Below, piece by piece: positions 16,369 to 25,354 of a stretch of DNA of 64,000 nt (within the stretch, counting starts at the first letter, position 1; every line of letters begins with the position of its first letter). The stretch covers positions 62,001 through 126,000 of the forward strand of contig JADLGL010000066.1 in assembly GCA_020849325.1 (NCBI GenBank), given 5' to 3'. The position numbers and the translations under genes were made by a program. The notes under the pieces were generated by a model that worked only from the letters and a program-made list of their open reading frames with translations, had not been told where the DNA came from and did not search any database. The stretch is from Bauldia sp. Lineage in GTDB: Bacteria; Pseudomonadota; Alphaproteobacteria; Rhizobiales; Kaistiaceae.

Positions 16369-16923
16369 TCAGTCTGCGCTGTCCGAGTCGGCCGCGTGCC
16401 GCCGGGCCGTTATGGCCCGGGCGCGGGACATCAGGGATTTCCTGCCGGAGGCGGCCATGGCGGCGACGAGCCGGTCGACGAGCGGCCGCAGGGCCTCGTC
16501 GCTTTCCGCGAAGCGGGCGAGGCCGTCGGTCGCCCAGGCGCGGACGAAGGTCTGCGGATGGTCGGCGTTCTCCCGGAGGATGGCGACCGCCCGTTTCCGT
16601 TCCGCCGGGCTCCAGTCGAACAGCGGCAAGGCGCGCACGACCTGGAGGCGGACCTCCCACTGCTCCGCCTCTGCGGCGGGCCCCAGAAAGACGTCGCGGT
16701 AAGGCTCCACGAGCTCGCGTCGCCGGTGCGCGAGCTTCTCGAGGAGGTCGAGCGCCCGCATCCGGACGAGCCAGCTCTCGTGCCGGGTGAGCGAAACCAG
16801 CGACGCGACGGAGGCGGGGTCGGCGAGGACCAGGTCGAGGGCTTCCGGCGCCTTCGCAATCGAACGCCTGTCGCCACCGGAAAGACGGGCGAGGATCGCG
16901 TCGCGGAGGGGCAGGTCTTCCAT
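16369..16923 (-). CDS. HEAT-repeat domain protein
   Basis: 184 residues, all alpha-helical by composition. HEAT-like units are visible around SLVSLTRHESWLVRMRALDL, EVRLQVVRALPLFDWSPAE and NADHPQTFVRAWATDGLARF: helix, turn with conserved W/VR, helix. Such solenoids mediate protein-protein contacts and have no enzymatic activity of their own. No signal peptide is seen, so it is probably cytoplasmic. It ends the minus-strand pair with the diguanylate cyclase, whose stop lies 53 bases upstream of this start, so the two may be co-transcribed. The partner is unknown. Confidence 0.72.
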   Translation of the reverse strand: MEDLPLRDAILARLSGGDRRSIAKAPEALDLVLADPASVASLVSLTRHESWLVRMRALDLLEKLAHRRRELVEPYRDVFLGPAAEAEQWEVRLQVVRALPLFDWSPAERKRAVAILRENADHPQTFVRAWATDGLARFAESDEALRPLVDRLVAAMAASGRKSLMSRARAITARRHAADSDSAD

Positions 16924-16976
16924 CGTCGATGCCGCCTTTCTCGCGCGGTCGCCGTCGTCGGCGACGGGGGCGCAGC

Positions 16977-18608
16977 TCAGGAGACGAGAGAAACGATCTC
17001 CGGATGGACGTCCACCCGGTTTCTCCCCGCGTGTTTCGCCCGATAGAGCGAGGCGTCGGCGGCCGCGTGGAGATCGCGGATCGCTTCGGTGGTGGTGATG
17101 CGCAGCGACGCCACTCCGACGCTGACGGTGATCACGCCGCGTTCGCCTTCGGAATGCGCGATCGCCAGTTCCTGGACGGCGTAGACGAGATCGCGGGCCG
17201 CCATGACGGCTTCCTGACGGGAACAGTCCGGCAGGATCACCGCGAACTCCTCGCCCCCGGTGCGGGCCGCGAAGTCCGTGGCGCGGCGCGCGGTCTTGCG
17301 CACGGTCGCCGCGACGATGCGGAGGGCGTCGTCGCCGTCGATATGGCCATAGCGGTCGTTGAATTTCTTGAAGTGGTCGATGTCGATCATGATGAGGGCG
17401 AGGCGCTTGCGGTCGCGCGCACAGCGGGCGCCTTCCGCCGCGAGGCGCTCGTCGAAGGCCCGCCGGTTTCCGAGCCCGGTCAGGCTGTCGGTCATGGCGA
17501 GCTCCGCCAGGCGCCGGTTCAGCGTGTCGAGCTCCGCCTTCTGCCGGCCGATGGCCTCGCCCATCTCGTTGAACACCGTGCCGACCTTGCGGAAGTCCGG
17601 CACGAAGTCCTCCACCTCCACCCGCGCGGTCAGCTCGCCGGCCCGCAGCCGCTCGGCCGCGGAGGTCAACGCGGCGATGGGACGGTGAAAGAGGAATTCG
17701 CTGCCCTGCCAGATGAGGATGAAGAGGATGAGGCCGGTGATAGCAAAGAGGCCCGCGGTCGAAATCGCCTTGAAGTCGAGTTGCGCCAGGACCTCGCTTC
17801 GGTCGAGGAGGACCGCAAGCGTCCCTCCCGTGGCGGGGAGTGGGACGAACGCGGCGAGGACCGAAGCACCATCGAAGGCGATGGCGTCGCTCGTGCCGGA
17901 GCCGATGCCCCGGGCAGCCCAGAGCGCGGAGGCGGTGAGATCCTGACCGATGAGGTGGTCCGTGTCGCCCGGCGTGCCGCCGATCACCACGCCGCGCCGG
18001 TCGAACACGACGACGCGGGCGGTGGCGGTGGCGAGCTCCGTCTCCGCCGCGACCCGCGCCAGCCAGTCGAGGTCGATGCCGGCAACGAGCACCGCGCGGG
18101 CTTCGCCGGCCTCGATGATCGGCATCGCCGCGGCCAGCGATGCGCGTCCAGTGAGGCGGCTGATGAGATAGTCACTGACCACGAACCCACCCGTCGCGAG
18201 GGCGGCCTGGAAGTACTCGCGGTCGGCGATCGTGGTGCCGGGCATGGCAAGGGTCGAGCATACAACCGTTCCGTCGCTGCCGAAGACGGACAGGCTGGTC
18301 AGCCAGTCGAGGCGGCCGACGAGCTCGCCGAATGGATCGACGCAGGCCGTCGTCGACGTACCCGCGCTCGCCGGCAACTGGCGAACCTGGTCGAGGAGGA
18401 TGTGGAGATCGCTGATGAGGTGGGTCTGGCGGACGGCGGCCCGCGCGGCGCGGTCGACGATGCCCGAGCGGGCCGCGTCGAGCGCCGCATTCCGGTCGGC
18501 GAGGATCGTCACGCCCTGCTGGACGCAAGCCACCAGGGCAACGATCGTGAGGAGGACGAACAGACTCGTCCGAAGACCGAACCGCGCCACGAACTTGCCC
18601 AAAGGCAC
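16977..18608 (-). CDS. Membrane sensor diguanylate cyclase (Cache-HAMP-GGDEF)
   Basis: 543 residues. Helix 1 (about 13-31) and helix 2 (about 286-303, AGLFAITGLILFILIWQG) flank a periplasmic Cache-type sensor domain of about 250 residues, containing the DREYFQAAL and VLVAGIDLDWLA features of dCache folds. A HAMP segment with RPIAALTSAAERL and DFRKVGTVFNEM follows, then a GGDEF domain: LTGLGNRRAFDERL, IDHFKKFNDRYGH, active-site GGEEF at 451-455, and an intact inhibitory site RATD (442-445) five residues before it. It should make cyclic di-GMP and be product-inhibited. The ligand of the sensor is unknown. No EAL domain is present. Confidence 0.93.
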   Translation of the reverse strand: MPLGKFVARFGLRTSLFVLLTIVALVACVQQGVTILADRNAALDAARSGIVDRAARAAVRQTHLISDLHILLDQVRQLPASAGTSTTACVDPFGELVGRLDWLTSLSVFGSDGTVVCSTLAMPGTTIADREYFQAALATGGFVVSDYLISRLTGRASLAAAMPIIEAGEARAVLVAGIDLDWLARVAAETELATATARVVVFDRRGVVIGGTPGDTDHLIGQDLTASALWAARGIGSGTSDAIAFDGASVLAAFVPLPATGGTLAVLLDRSEVLAQLDFKAISTAGLFAITGLILFILIWQGSEFLFHRPIAALTSAAERLRAGELTARVEVEDFVPDFRKVGTVFNEMGEAIGRQKAELDTLNRRLAELAMTDSLTGLGNRRAFDERLAAEGARCARDRKRLALIMIDIDHFKKFNDRYGHIDGDDALRIVAATVRKTARRATDFAARTGGEEFAVILPDCSRQEAVMAARDLVYAVQELAIAHSEGERGVITVSVGVASLRITTTEAIRDLHAAADASLYRAKHAGRNRVDVHPEIVSLVS

Positions 18609-19025
18609 ACGCTCCCTGCAAAGGGAGACGGCATATCATCCGATTGCTGAACGATGGGGCGCCAACCTCTTCCGCACCTGATCGCAGCGTCAATCAGTGC
18701 TTAACGGGCTAACAAAAGGGCCGCGCGACGGTGACGTAGGCGGCCCAAGTCGGTCTCGTCGCAGGAGGTAAATATGACTACCGATGTCATGTTTACATCG
18801 CTCGTCCGGCGATGCAAGCGGTGTGCACCGGCGAAGGTCCCGTCGGCTGCGATAAGCTTCCGAAATGGAACCAAAAGCGGCGGTCGCCGGCCGTGGAGCC
18901 GGCGCGCAGAAGCGTCTCGCTCGGCCGAAGGGCAGGGGCTCCGTCCTCTTTGCTGTGCCCGTCAGCCGACAAACCGGCTAGATTGGCCGGGAGAGTCCCG
19001 GAACGAGGGCTCAACGGGGGGAGGA
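18609..19025. other. Stretch between the cyclase and the 131-aa protein; possible upstream start
   Basis: 417 bases. A textbook Shine-Dalgarno AGGAGG (18763-18768) sits 5 bases before an ATG at 18774, in frame with the downstream gene and with no stop between. The 84 intervening codons read as Arg/Ser-rich and do not look like a folded domain, so I keep the downstream start. CGATGT and ACATCG around CATGTTT form a small inverted repeat just inside that possible start (18782-18800). Confidence 0.45.
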
Positions 19026-19421
19026 ATGCGAATGGCCGGGACGAAACTCGCCATGACCATCGAACGCGGCCGACAGCAACTCGACATCGCGTTCAGGGAC
19101 GACGACGGAAAACCGGCGGCGTCGATGAGCCTCGGGCGGCAGGCGGTCGAATCCCTCCTCGCGCAGCTCGTGGCGGCCCGTGACCAGCTCAAGCCGGGCG
19201 CGGCGCAGAACCAGGGGGTTCCGGTCAACGGCGCCGTCCGCCTCCCGCCGCCGATCGAGTACTACACGATGACGGCGGGGGTGGATCAGGCCTCGGGCCT
19301 GCCGGTTCTCGGCTTCAAGGTCGGGCCGGATCTCTGGCTGTCGTTCCGGATCGAGGCGGAAGGCGTCTCGGCGCTGGCGAAACTGATGACGGGCGAGGCC
19401 GCCAAGGCGGGTCGCGCCTAA
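19026..19421 (+). CDS. Conserved hypothetical protein, 131 aa
   Basis: Not a family I recognise. The chosen ATG at 19026 follows the purine run GGGGGGAGGA closely. The chain is soluble, with a beta-rich N-terminus (TKLAMTIERGRQQLDIAFRD), a helix with MSLGRQAVESLLAQLVAARD, a Pro-rich middle (RLPPPIEYYTMTAG) and a final beta/helix unit with LGFKVGPDLWLSFRIEAEG. There are no cysteines and no catalytic motif. A longer form starting at 18774 with a strong ribosome-binding site is possible. The gene stands alone between a cyclase and a PadR regulator on the opposite strand. Confidence 0.6.
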   Translation: MRMAGTKLAMTIERGRQQLDIAFRDDDGKPAASMSLGRQAVESLLAQLVAARDQLKPGAAQNQGVPVNGAVRLPPPIEYYTMTAGVDQASGLPVLGFKVGPDLWLSFRIEAEGVSALAKLMTGEAAKAGRA

Positions 19422-19455
19422 AAGCTGCGCCCTCCGCAATCGCGTCGCGATCTGG

Positions 19456-19488
19456 ACCTCCCCCTTGCGGATCTCGCAAAGGGGAGGT
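19456..19488. repeat. Palindromic intergenic repeat, family B
   Basis: Arms ACCTCCCCCTTGCG and CGCAAAGGGGAGGT pair at 13 of 14 positions around GATCT. The same core occurs at 36187-36219 and at 56545-56692. It lies between convergent genes. Confidence 0.7.
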
Positions 19489-19531
19489 GCAGGTCATGGC
19501 CGGAGTCGGAACCAGGCGGCCTCGGGTCGGC

Positions 19532-20194
19532 TCAGGCCTTGCCGAGGATGGTGTCGGCGGCGCGGTCGAGGATCTCCGCGACGCGCTTCTGGTCCGCCTC
19601 GGTACCCTCCGTAGCGGCGACGATCAGCGCCCGGAGGCGCCGGCGGGCGCGCTCGAGGTCGCCGCGCACGCCCGTTTCGGCGACGGGTTCCTCGTCGGAC
19701 CCGCTGCCGGGTCCGCGATGATGGCCGCCGCGGTCGAACCAGTCGCGGGCCTGCGCCATCTTCCGGCCGACCTCGGCCATCGTCGCGAGGATCGAGGCGA
19801 CCTGCTCGCGGTTCTCCGCGAGCCAGGCCTTGCCGGCATCGGTGATGCTGTAAACCTTCTTGTTGCCGTCGGCGGCCGAGACCGCGTAGCCGGCTTCCTC
19901 GAGATAGGTCAGCGTCGGATAGACGACGCCCGGCGACGGGCTGTAGAAGCCGGCGGACCGCTCCTCGAGCGCTTTTATGAGATCATAGCCGTGCCGCGGA
20001 CCCTCCTCGAGGAGGGCGAGCGCGACGAGGCGGAGATCGCCGTCACGAAGGAAACGGCCGAAGCGGAAGCCGTCGGGGCCGCCGCGGCCACGGCCGAAAC
20101 CGCCCGGACCGCCGCGACCGAAGGGGCCGAAACCACGGCCGAACGGGCCGGAAAGATGGAAGGCGGCAGGGCCGCAGTGCTGACGATGGAACAT
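19532..20194 (-). CDS. PadR-family transcriptional regulator
   Basis: 220 residues. The first 45 residues are an unusual Gly/Phe/Arg-rich leader (FGRGFGPFGRGGPGGFGRGR and on). The PadR winged helix follows: RLVALALLEEGPRHGYDLIK, SPSPGVVYPTLTYLEEAGYA, KKVYSITDAGKAWL. A C-terminal helical region with ADQKRVAEILDRAADTIL serves dimerisation. AGGAGG lies 6 bases before the ATG. PadR proteins repress detoxification or transport genes. No target lies on the same strand; a TATATC/GATATA palindrome 14 bases upstream suggests autoregulation and possibly control of the divergent arfB. Confidence 0.9.
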   Translation of the reverse strand: MFHRQHCGPAAFHLSGPFGRGFGPFGRGGPGGFGRGRGGPDGFRFGRFLRDGDLRLVALALLEEGPRHGYDLIKALEERSAGFYSPSPGVVYPTLTYLEEAGYAVSAADGNKKVYSITDAGKAWLAENREQVASILATMAEVGRKMAQARDWFDRGGHHRGPGSGSDEEPVAETGVRGDLERARRRLRALIVAATEGTEADQKRVAEILDRAADTILGKA

Positions 20195-20207
20195 TTGGAA
20201 CCTCCTC

Positions 20208-20223
20208 TATATCGTCCGATATA
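20208..20223. promoter_or_regulatory. Palindrome in the padR-arfB intergenic region, probable PadR operator
   Basis: TATATCG and CGATATA flank TC, a perfect 16-bp inverted repeat 14 bases before the padR start. A related palindrome lies at 20267-20276. AT-rich palindromes stand out sharply in this GC-rich sequence. Confidence 0.55.
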
Positions 20224-20266
20224 TCGTCAGATGGAGGCCCTCAGCGGGCGTTCAAGATGCATCGTA

Positions 20267-20276
20267 AGATATATCT
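20267..20276. promoter_or_regulatory. Second AT-rich palindrome, adjacent to the arfB start codon
   Basis: AGATATATCT is a perfect 10-bp palindrome ending 3 bases before the arfB ATG, so it takes the place where a ribosome-binding site would be. It resembles the padR operator at 20208. Confidence 0.45.
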
Positions 20277-20279
20277 GAT

Positions 20280-20717
20280 ATGAGCGAGCGAACGCGCATC
20301 CCGGTCAGGGGGAACCTCGCGATCGGCGCGGAGGAGATCGAAGAGAGCTTCATCCGCTCGTCCGGTCCGGGCGGACAGAACGTCAACAAGGTCGCGACCG
20401 CGGTGCAGCTCCGGTTCAATGTCCGCCTGTCGCCCTCGCTGCCGGTGCCGGTGAAGGAGCGGCTGATGCGGCTCGCCGGCGCGCGGCTGACGAAGGAGGG
20501 CGAGATCGTGCTGACCGCCGAGCGTTTCCGCACGCAGGAGCGCAACCGGGCGGACGCGGTGGAGCGGCTCGTCGAGCTCATCGCGCGCGCCTGCGAGGTC
20601 GAGAAACCGCGTCGGCCGACGCGACCGACGCTGGCCTCCAAGGAGCGGCGCCACACCGCCAAGAACGTCCGCGGCAACGTGAAGGCGATGCGCGGCCGGC
20701 CGCGCTCGGACGATTGA
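20280..20717 (+). CDS. arfB: Alternative ribosome-rescue factor ArfB (peptidyl-tRNA hydrolase)
   Basis: 145 residues. A single class I release-factor catalytic domain with SSGPGGQNVNKVATAVQL (GGQ at residues about 31-33), then a basic C-terminal tail RPTRPTLASKERRHTAKNVR that enters the mRNA channel of stalled ribosomes. There is no codon-recognition domain, as in ArfB/YaeJ. It releases peptides from ribosomes stalled without a stop codon. The ATG has no Shine-Dalgarno; the preceding bases are a palindrome, so translation may be leaderless. It is divergent from padR with 85 bases between. Confidence 0.93.
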   Translation: MSERTRIPVRGNLAIGAEEIEESFIRSSGPGGQNVNKVATAVQLRFNVRLSPSLPVPVKERLMRLAGARLTKEGEIVLTAERFRTQERNRADAVERLVELIARACEVEKPRRPTRPTLASKERRHTAKNVRGNVKAMRGRPRSDD

Positions 20718-20773
20718 CCGTCCCGCGGGATGGGAGCGGGCTCGGGGTCGGCGTCGCCGCAAGGAGCAGGGTG

Positions 20774-20977
20774 CTAGGCCGGCGAAAGGTTGCTCGCTGC
20801 CTTCTTGCCGCGCTCCATGATGACTTCGTAGTTGATCCGCTGGCCCTCGACGAGCTCGCGGAGACCCGCCTTCTGAACGGCGGTGACGTGAACGAACACG
20901 TCGGGGCCGCCGTCATTGGGGGCGATGAAGCCGAAACCCTTCTGGGTATTGAAGAACTTGACGGTACCGGTAGCCAT
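20774..20977 (-). CDS. Cold shock protein (CspA family)
   Basis: 67 residues, one OB-fold cold shock domain. RNP1 KGFGFI and RNP2 DVFVHV are both intact (TVKFFNTQKGFGFIAPNDGG, then DVFVHVTAVQKAG). Such proteins bind single-stranded RNA and DNA and prevent mRNA structure. The start follows the SIMPL-domain gene by only 23 bases, so it is probably expressed with it as well as alone; no long cold-shock leader fits in that gap. This contrasts with the second csp gene at 56189, which has room for one. Confidence 0.95.
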   Translation of the reverse strand: MATGTVKFFNTQKGFGFIAPNDGGPDVFVHVTAVQKAGLRELVEGQRINYEVIMERGKKAASNLSPA

Positions 20978-21000
20978 GACGACCTCCTGTCGGACACCCG

Positions 21001-21708
21001 CTAACGCGGCGCGATCTCGAAGGTGAGCGTTGCCGTCGCGGTGATCGCCTGCTCGCCGCCCATGATCGGAACGGGCGCAGCCGCGGCGAAGGCGACCGCG
21101 CGGTCGTACATCGGCTGGGCGTTGGCGTAGGTGGTGACGCTGAGGATACGCACCAGCGTGACGCCGGCGGCATCGGCCATCAGCTCGGCCTGGCGGCGGG
21201 CCTCGGCGATCGCGGCGGCAACGGCCTCGTCGCGGAGCGGCTGCGGCTCCGCGATGTCGAAGCGGATGCCGTTGATGCGGTTGGCGCCGGCGGCGACGAC
21301 CCGGTCGAGGATCGCCCCCGAATCCGCGACCCCGTCGATGCGGATCGTCACCTGGTTGCTGACCTCGTAGCCGACGATCACCGGGCCGGCATTGTCGGTC
21401 CGCGTCGGCTGCTGATCGGCGTAGACCGGCGTGATCGAGAAATTGCTCGTGGCGACGTCCGTCTCCGGAACGCCTGCCGCGAGAACGGCGTCGATGACGC
21501 GCTGCATGTCGGCGCTGTTGGCGGCCAGCGCTTCGGCGGGCGTGGCGCCGCGCGTGCTGACGCCGATGTCGATGATGACGGTATCGGGGGCAGCGTGGAC
21601 GGTGCCGGTGCCCTCGGCGGTGAGCGTCGCCACCTCGGGGGTGACCTGGGCAAAGGCGGAGGTCGCGGCGATCACGGTCAGCGACAGCGCGAAGGCAAGG
21701 CGTTTCAT
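21001..21708 (-). CDS. Periplasmic SIMPL-domain protein (DUF541)
   Basis: 235 residues from the ATG giving MKRLAFALSLTVIAATSAFA, a signal peptide with a cleavage site after AFA (about residue 20). The mature chain is a SIMPL/DUF541 domain: TLTAEGTGTVHAAPDTVIID, ANSADMQRVIDAVLAAGV, TSNFSITPVYADQQ, VSNQVTIRIDGV and the C-terminal TATATLTFEIAP. Homologues (YggE, BP26 of Brucella) are periplasmic and linked to oxidative-stress tolerance; BP26 forms a ring. The function here is inferred from the family only. It is upstream of and close to a cold shock gene on the same strand. Confidence 0.9.
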   Translation of the reverse strand: MKRLAFALSLTVIAATSAFAQVTPEVATLTAEGTGTVHAAPDTVIIDIGVSTRGATPAEALAANSADMQRVIDAVLAAGVPETDVATSNFSITPVYADQQPTRTDNAGPVIVGYEVSNQVTIRIDGVADSGAILDRVVAAGANRINGIRFDIAEPQPLRDEAVAAAIAEARRQAELMADAAGVTLVRILSVTTYANAQPMYDRAVAFAAAAPVPIMGGEQAITATATLTFEIAPR

Positions 21709-21849
21709 CACGGTGGAGCTCCTGGGGTTCGTTCGATCGGCGCCCGCCTCGCCATGCGCCACCCTGTTGCAGGTTTTTGCGGCTGCAATTCGGCGTGGTG
21801 CGGACGGGATAGCGGCGGCCGGCGGAGCGAACCCGCCGCCGCCTTCCGG

Positions 21850-22206
21850 CTAGATCGAAAAACTCGTTCCGCAGCCGCAGGAGGAGACGGCGAGCGGGTT
21901 CTTCACCTGCAGGCCTTCCTCCATGAGGTTGGCAACGAGATCGATCTCGGCGCCGAGCATGTAGGGGAGGGAGACGGGGTCGACGAGCACCACGGCATCG
22001 CCGCGGCGGATCACGAGGTCGTCGGCCGCCGCTTCGCCCACGAAATCGAACCGGTACTGGAACCCCGAGCAGCCGCCGCCTTCCACCGCGACGCGGAGGG
22101 CCACGCTGCCATCCGTCTCGCTGATCAGCCTGGCGATGCGCTTCGCGGCGCCCTCCGTGAGCTTGACAGGAGCGCCGGAGACGGTCTCTTCGACGGCGAT
22201 ATTCAT
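21850..22206 (-). CDS. erpA: Iron-sulfur cluster insertion protein ErpA (A-type carrier)
   Basis: 118 residues. The A-type carrier fold is clear: KLTEGAAKRIARLI, ALRVAVEGGGCSGFQYRFDF with the first cluster Cys, and the C-terminal pair in NPLAVSSCGCGTSFSI, giving the C-x(n)-C-G-C ligand set. Such proteins accept Fe-S clusters and pass them to target enzymes. In Rhizobiales erpA is typically divergent from dgt upstream of argS, exactly as here (72 bases between the starts), which supports this name over iscA or sufA. Confidence 0.9.
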   Translation of the reverse strand: MNIAVEETVSGAPVKLTEGAAKRIARLISETDGSVALRVAVEGGGCSGFQYRFDFVGEAAADDLVIRRGDAVVLVDPVSLPYMLGAEIDLVANLMEEGLQVKNPLAVSSCGCGTSFSI

Positions 22207-22278
22207 GGCGGTCCTTTGCCGAACGTGTTCCGATAGTTAGGTTCCGGCCCTGAGCCTGTCAACGAAACCGCCGTCGCC

Positions 22279-23475
22279 GTGAGCGCGACACCCCATCCGG
22301 ACTGGCGCCGTCCGCGCGAGCGCGCCCCGTGGGCGTCCGATCCCGCGGCGAGCCGCGGCCGCTGGATCGACGAGCCGCCGTCGGTCCGCCGCACGCCCTT
22401 CGAGCGCGACCGCGACCGGATCATCCATTCGACGGCGTTCCGCCGGCTGAAGGGCAAGACGCAGGTCTTCCTCGCCGACGAGGGCGACCATTTCCGGACG
22501 CGTCTGACGCACACGCTGGAGGTGGCCCAGATCGCCCGGTCGCTGGCGCGCTCCCTCGGCCTCGACGAGGATCTCACCGAGGCGATCGCGCTCGCCCACG
22601 ATCTCGGCCATCCGCCGTTCGGCCATTCCGGCGAACGGGCGCTCGATCGCGCGGCGGCCGACTTCGGCGGGTTCGACCACAACGTCCAGAGCCTCCGCGT
22701 CGTCACCGCGCTCGAGCGGCGCTACCCGGCGTTCGACGGGCTCAACCTCACCTACGAGGTGATCGAGGGGCTCGTGAAGCACAACGGGCCCGTGGCCGAA
22801 ACGGCGGCGGTATCGCCGGTGGTGGCAGCCCTCTCGGAGCGCATGGACCTGCGGCTCCCGCTCCATCCGTCGCTCGAGGCGCAGTGCGCGGCGATCGCCG
22901 ACGACGTCGCGTACAATGCCCACGACATCGACGACGGCCTCCGGGCCGGGCTCCTCACCGTCGAAGGGCTCCGGACGGTGCCGCCGCTCGGGGCGATCCT
23001 CGACGGCATCGGGCGCGACCACGGCGTTCTCGACCGCTCGCGGCTCGTGCCGGAGCTGCTGCGGCGGCTGATCCATCTCCTCGTCGAGGACATCCTCGTC
23101 GAATCGGGCCGCCGAATCGCCGCGGCCGCTCCGCAATCGGCCGACGATTCGCGCCGGGCGGGGAGCGCGCTCGTCGGGTTCTCGGCCGACGTCGCCGAGG
23201 CGGAGCGGGCGGTGAAGCGGCACCTGTCGCGGCACGTCTATCGCGATCCGGAGGTGCTGACCGTGATGGGCGCCGCCGAGGCCGTCGTTGCGGCGCTGTT
23301 CGAGCGTTACCTCGTGGACCCGCTGGCGCTGCCCCCCGAGTGGCGGGCGGGGCTCGACGATGCGCCGGCGGAGCGGCGCGGGCGACGGATCGCGGATTTC
23401 CTCGCCGGCATGACCGACCGGTTCGCGCTCGCGGAATACCGCCGGCTGTTTGACCGCACCCCGGATTTCGGGTAG
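22279..23475 (+). CDS. dgt: Deoxyguanosinetriphosphate triphosphohydrolase-like protein
   Basis: 398 residues from a GTG start. An HD-superfamily dNTPase: [20 protein letters not shown], then [17 protein letters not shown] with the first metal His, and the HD pair in [18 protein letters not shown], plus [16 protein letters not shown] and [18 protein letters not shown]. It hydrolyses dNTPs to nucleoside and triphosphate and keeps dNTP pools in balance. The length is typical of the alphaproteobacterial short subclass. argS starts 37 bases downstream and is probably co-transcribed. Confidence 0.95.
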   Translation: MSATPHPDWRRPRERAPWASDPAASRGRWIDEPPSVRRTPFERDRDRIIHSTAFRRLKGKTQVFLADEGDHFRTRLTHTLEVAQIARSLARSLGLDEDLTEAIALAHDLGHPPFGHSGERALDRAAADFGGFDHNVQSLRVVTALERRYPAFDGLNLTYEVIEGLVKHNGPVAETAAVSPVVAALSERMDLRLPLHPSLEAQCAAIADDVAYNAHDIDDGLRAGLLTVEGLRTVPPLGAILDGIGRDHGVLDRSRLVPELLRRLIHLLVEDILVESGRRIAAAAPQSADDSRRAGSALVGFSADVAEAERAVKRHLSRHVYRDPEVLTVMGAAEAVVAALFERYLVDPLALPPEWRAGLDDAPAERRGRRIADFLAGMTDRFALAEYRRLFDRTPDFG

Positions 23476-23512
23476 TCCGCGCGCGGGTTCAACCCGGCGT
23501 TTTCCAAGGCAC

Positions 23513-25288
23513 ATGAACGTTTTCGAGGTCTTCACCGGCCGCGTCGTCGCGGCGGTCCAAAAGGTCGTTCCGGCCGAGTTCGGCGTCGCCGCGCCCGACG
23601 TGTCTCGCGTCGTCGTCGAGCCGCCGCGAGACGCCGCGCACGGCGAACTGTCGACCAACGCCGCGATGGTGCTGGCGAAGGCCGCCGGCACGAACCCGCG
23701 TGCCCTCGCGAACCGCCTTGCCGCGGTGCTCGGCGACGACCCCGATGTCGCCAAGGTCGAGATCGCCGGGCCCGGCTTCATCAACCTCACGCTGAAGCCG
23801 GCGTACTGGCACGGCTTCCTTGCGAACCTCCTCCGGCTCGGGACCGACTACGGCAGGAGCCAGGTCGGCCGCGGCGCGAAGGTGAACGTCGAGTACGTCT
23901 CGGCGAACCCGACCGGGCCGCTCCATGTCGGCCACGGCCGCGGCGCGGTGGTTGGCGACGCCATGGCGAGCCTCCTCGCCGCCACGGGCCATGAGGTCAC
24001 GCGCGAGTACTACGTCAACGACGCCGGCGGGCAGGTCGACGTCCTCGCGCGCTCGGCATTCCTGCGCTACCGCGAGGCGCTGGGGGAGACGATCGGCGCG
24101 ATCCCGGCCGGGCTCTATCCCGGCGACTACCTCGTCCCGGTCGGCGAGGCGCTCGCGCGGGTGCACGGCCCGACGCTGCTCGGCCTCGGCGAAGCGGAGT
24201 GGCTGCCCGTCGTCCGGCAGACCGCCATCGACATGATGATGGACCTCATCCGCGAGGACCTCGCCGCGCTCAACATCCGTCACGACGTCTTCTTCTCGGA
24301 GAAGTCGCTGACGTCGGGCGGCACCGACCGGATCGCCGAAGCGATCGCGGCGTTCCGGGCGCGCGACCTCGTTCATGTCGGCCGGCTGCCGCCGCCGAAA
24401 GGCGAGCCGAGCGAGGACTGGGAGGACCGCGAGCAGACCCTGTTCCGGTCGACCGCGTTCGGCGACGACAGCGACCGCGCGCTCCTGAAGTCCGACGGCA
24501 GCTACACCTACTTCGCCGGCGACATCGCCTATCACTACGACAAATATCTCCGCGGCTTCCGGTCGATGATCGATGTCCTCGGCGCGGACCATGGCGGCTA
24601 CGTCAAGCGGCTGCGCGCCGCGGTGACGGGCATGTCGGGCGGCGAGGCGACGCTCGACGTCAAGGTCTGCCAGCTCGTCCGGCTGCTGCGGAACGGCGAG
24701 CCGGTGAAGATGGGGAAGCGCGCCGGCAATTTCGTCACGCTGCGGGACGTCGTCGACGAGGTCGGCGTCGATCCGGTGCGCTTCATGATGGTGTACCGGA
24801 CGAGCGACGCGCCGCTCGACTTCGATTTCGCCAGGGTGACGGAGCAGTCGAAGGACAACGCGGTGTTCTACGTGCAGTACGCGCACGCCCGGACGGCGTC
24901 GGTGTTCCGGCAGGCGAAGGCGGCGGTGCTGGAAGGGTTCGTGTCGGCCTATCTGGTCGAGCGGGAGATGGCCGTGGTGCCCGACCTGTCGCCCCTGGCC
25001 GATCCCGGCGAGATGGCGCTGGTGCGGAAGCTCGCCGATTTCCCGCGGATTCTCGAAAGCGCGGCGCTGGCGCACGAACCGCATCGGCTCGCGTTCTACC
25101 TTCACGAACTCGCCAGCGATTTCCATTCGCAGTGGAACCGCGGTACGGAAACGCCGCAGTTACGTTTCATTAACCAAGCCGACCCACTGTCGACCGATGC
25201 CCGGCTTGCGCTGGTCGATGCCGTCCGCGTGGTCTTGTCCTCAGGTCTTGCTATTCTTGGGGTGCACGCGCCGGAGGAAATGCGTTAG
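23513..25288 (+). CDS. argS: Arginyl-tRNA synthetase
   Basis: 591 residues from the ATG giving [10 protein letters not shown]. It is a class I synthetase with the N-terminal Add-1 domain, HIGH-type motif [14 protein letters not shown], the [14 protein letters not shown] block of Arg[13 protein letters not shown], the KMSKS-type loop [13 protein letters not shown] and the C-terminal anticodon-binding DALR domain. It charges tRNA-Arg, and like other ArgRS it needs the tRNA for adenylate formation. The length is normal. The gene is followed after 66 bases by the SPOR-domain gene, the standard Rhizobiales order. Confidence 0.97.
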   Translation: MNVFEVFTGRVVAAVQKVVPAEFGVAAPDVSRVVVEPPRDAAHGELSTNAAMVLAKAAGTNPRALANRLAAVLGDDPDVAKVEIAGPGFINLTLKPAYWHGFLANLLRLGTDYGRSQVGRGAKVNVEYVSANPTGPLHVGHGRGAVVGDAMASLLAATGHEVTREYYVNDAGGQVDVLARSAFLRYREALGETIGAIPAGLYPGDYLVPVGEALARVHGPTLLGLGEAEWLPVVRQTAIDMMMDLIREDLAALNIRHDVFFSEKSLTSGGTDRIAEAIAAFRARDLVHVGRLPPPKGEPSEDWEDREQTLFRSTAFGDDSDRALLKSDGSYTYFAGDIAYHYDKYLRGFRSMIDVLGADHGGYVKRLRAAVTGMSGGEATLDVKVCQLVRLLRNGEPVKMGKRAGNFVTLRDVVDEVGVDPVRFMMVYRTSDAPLDFDFARVTEQSKDNAVFYVQYAHARTASVFRQAKAAVLEGFVSAYLVEREMAVVPDLSPLADPGEMALVRKLADFPRILESAALAHEPHRLAFYLHELASDFHSQWNRGTETPQLRFINQADPLSTDARLALVDAVRVVLSSGLAILGVHAPEEMR

Positions 25289-25354
25289 GCTTTCTTCGTT
25301 CGTCCAGTGCGTCTCGAGGCTGGGGTAGCAGCAGGAACCAGTTCCATTAACAAG

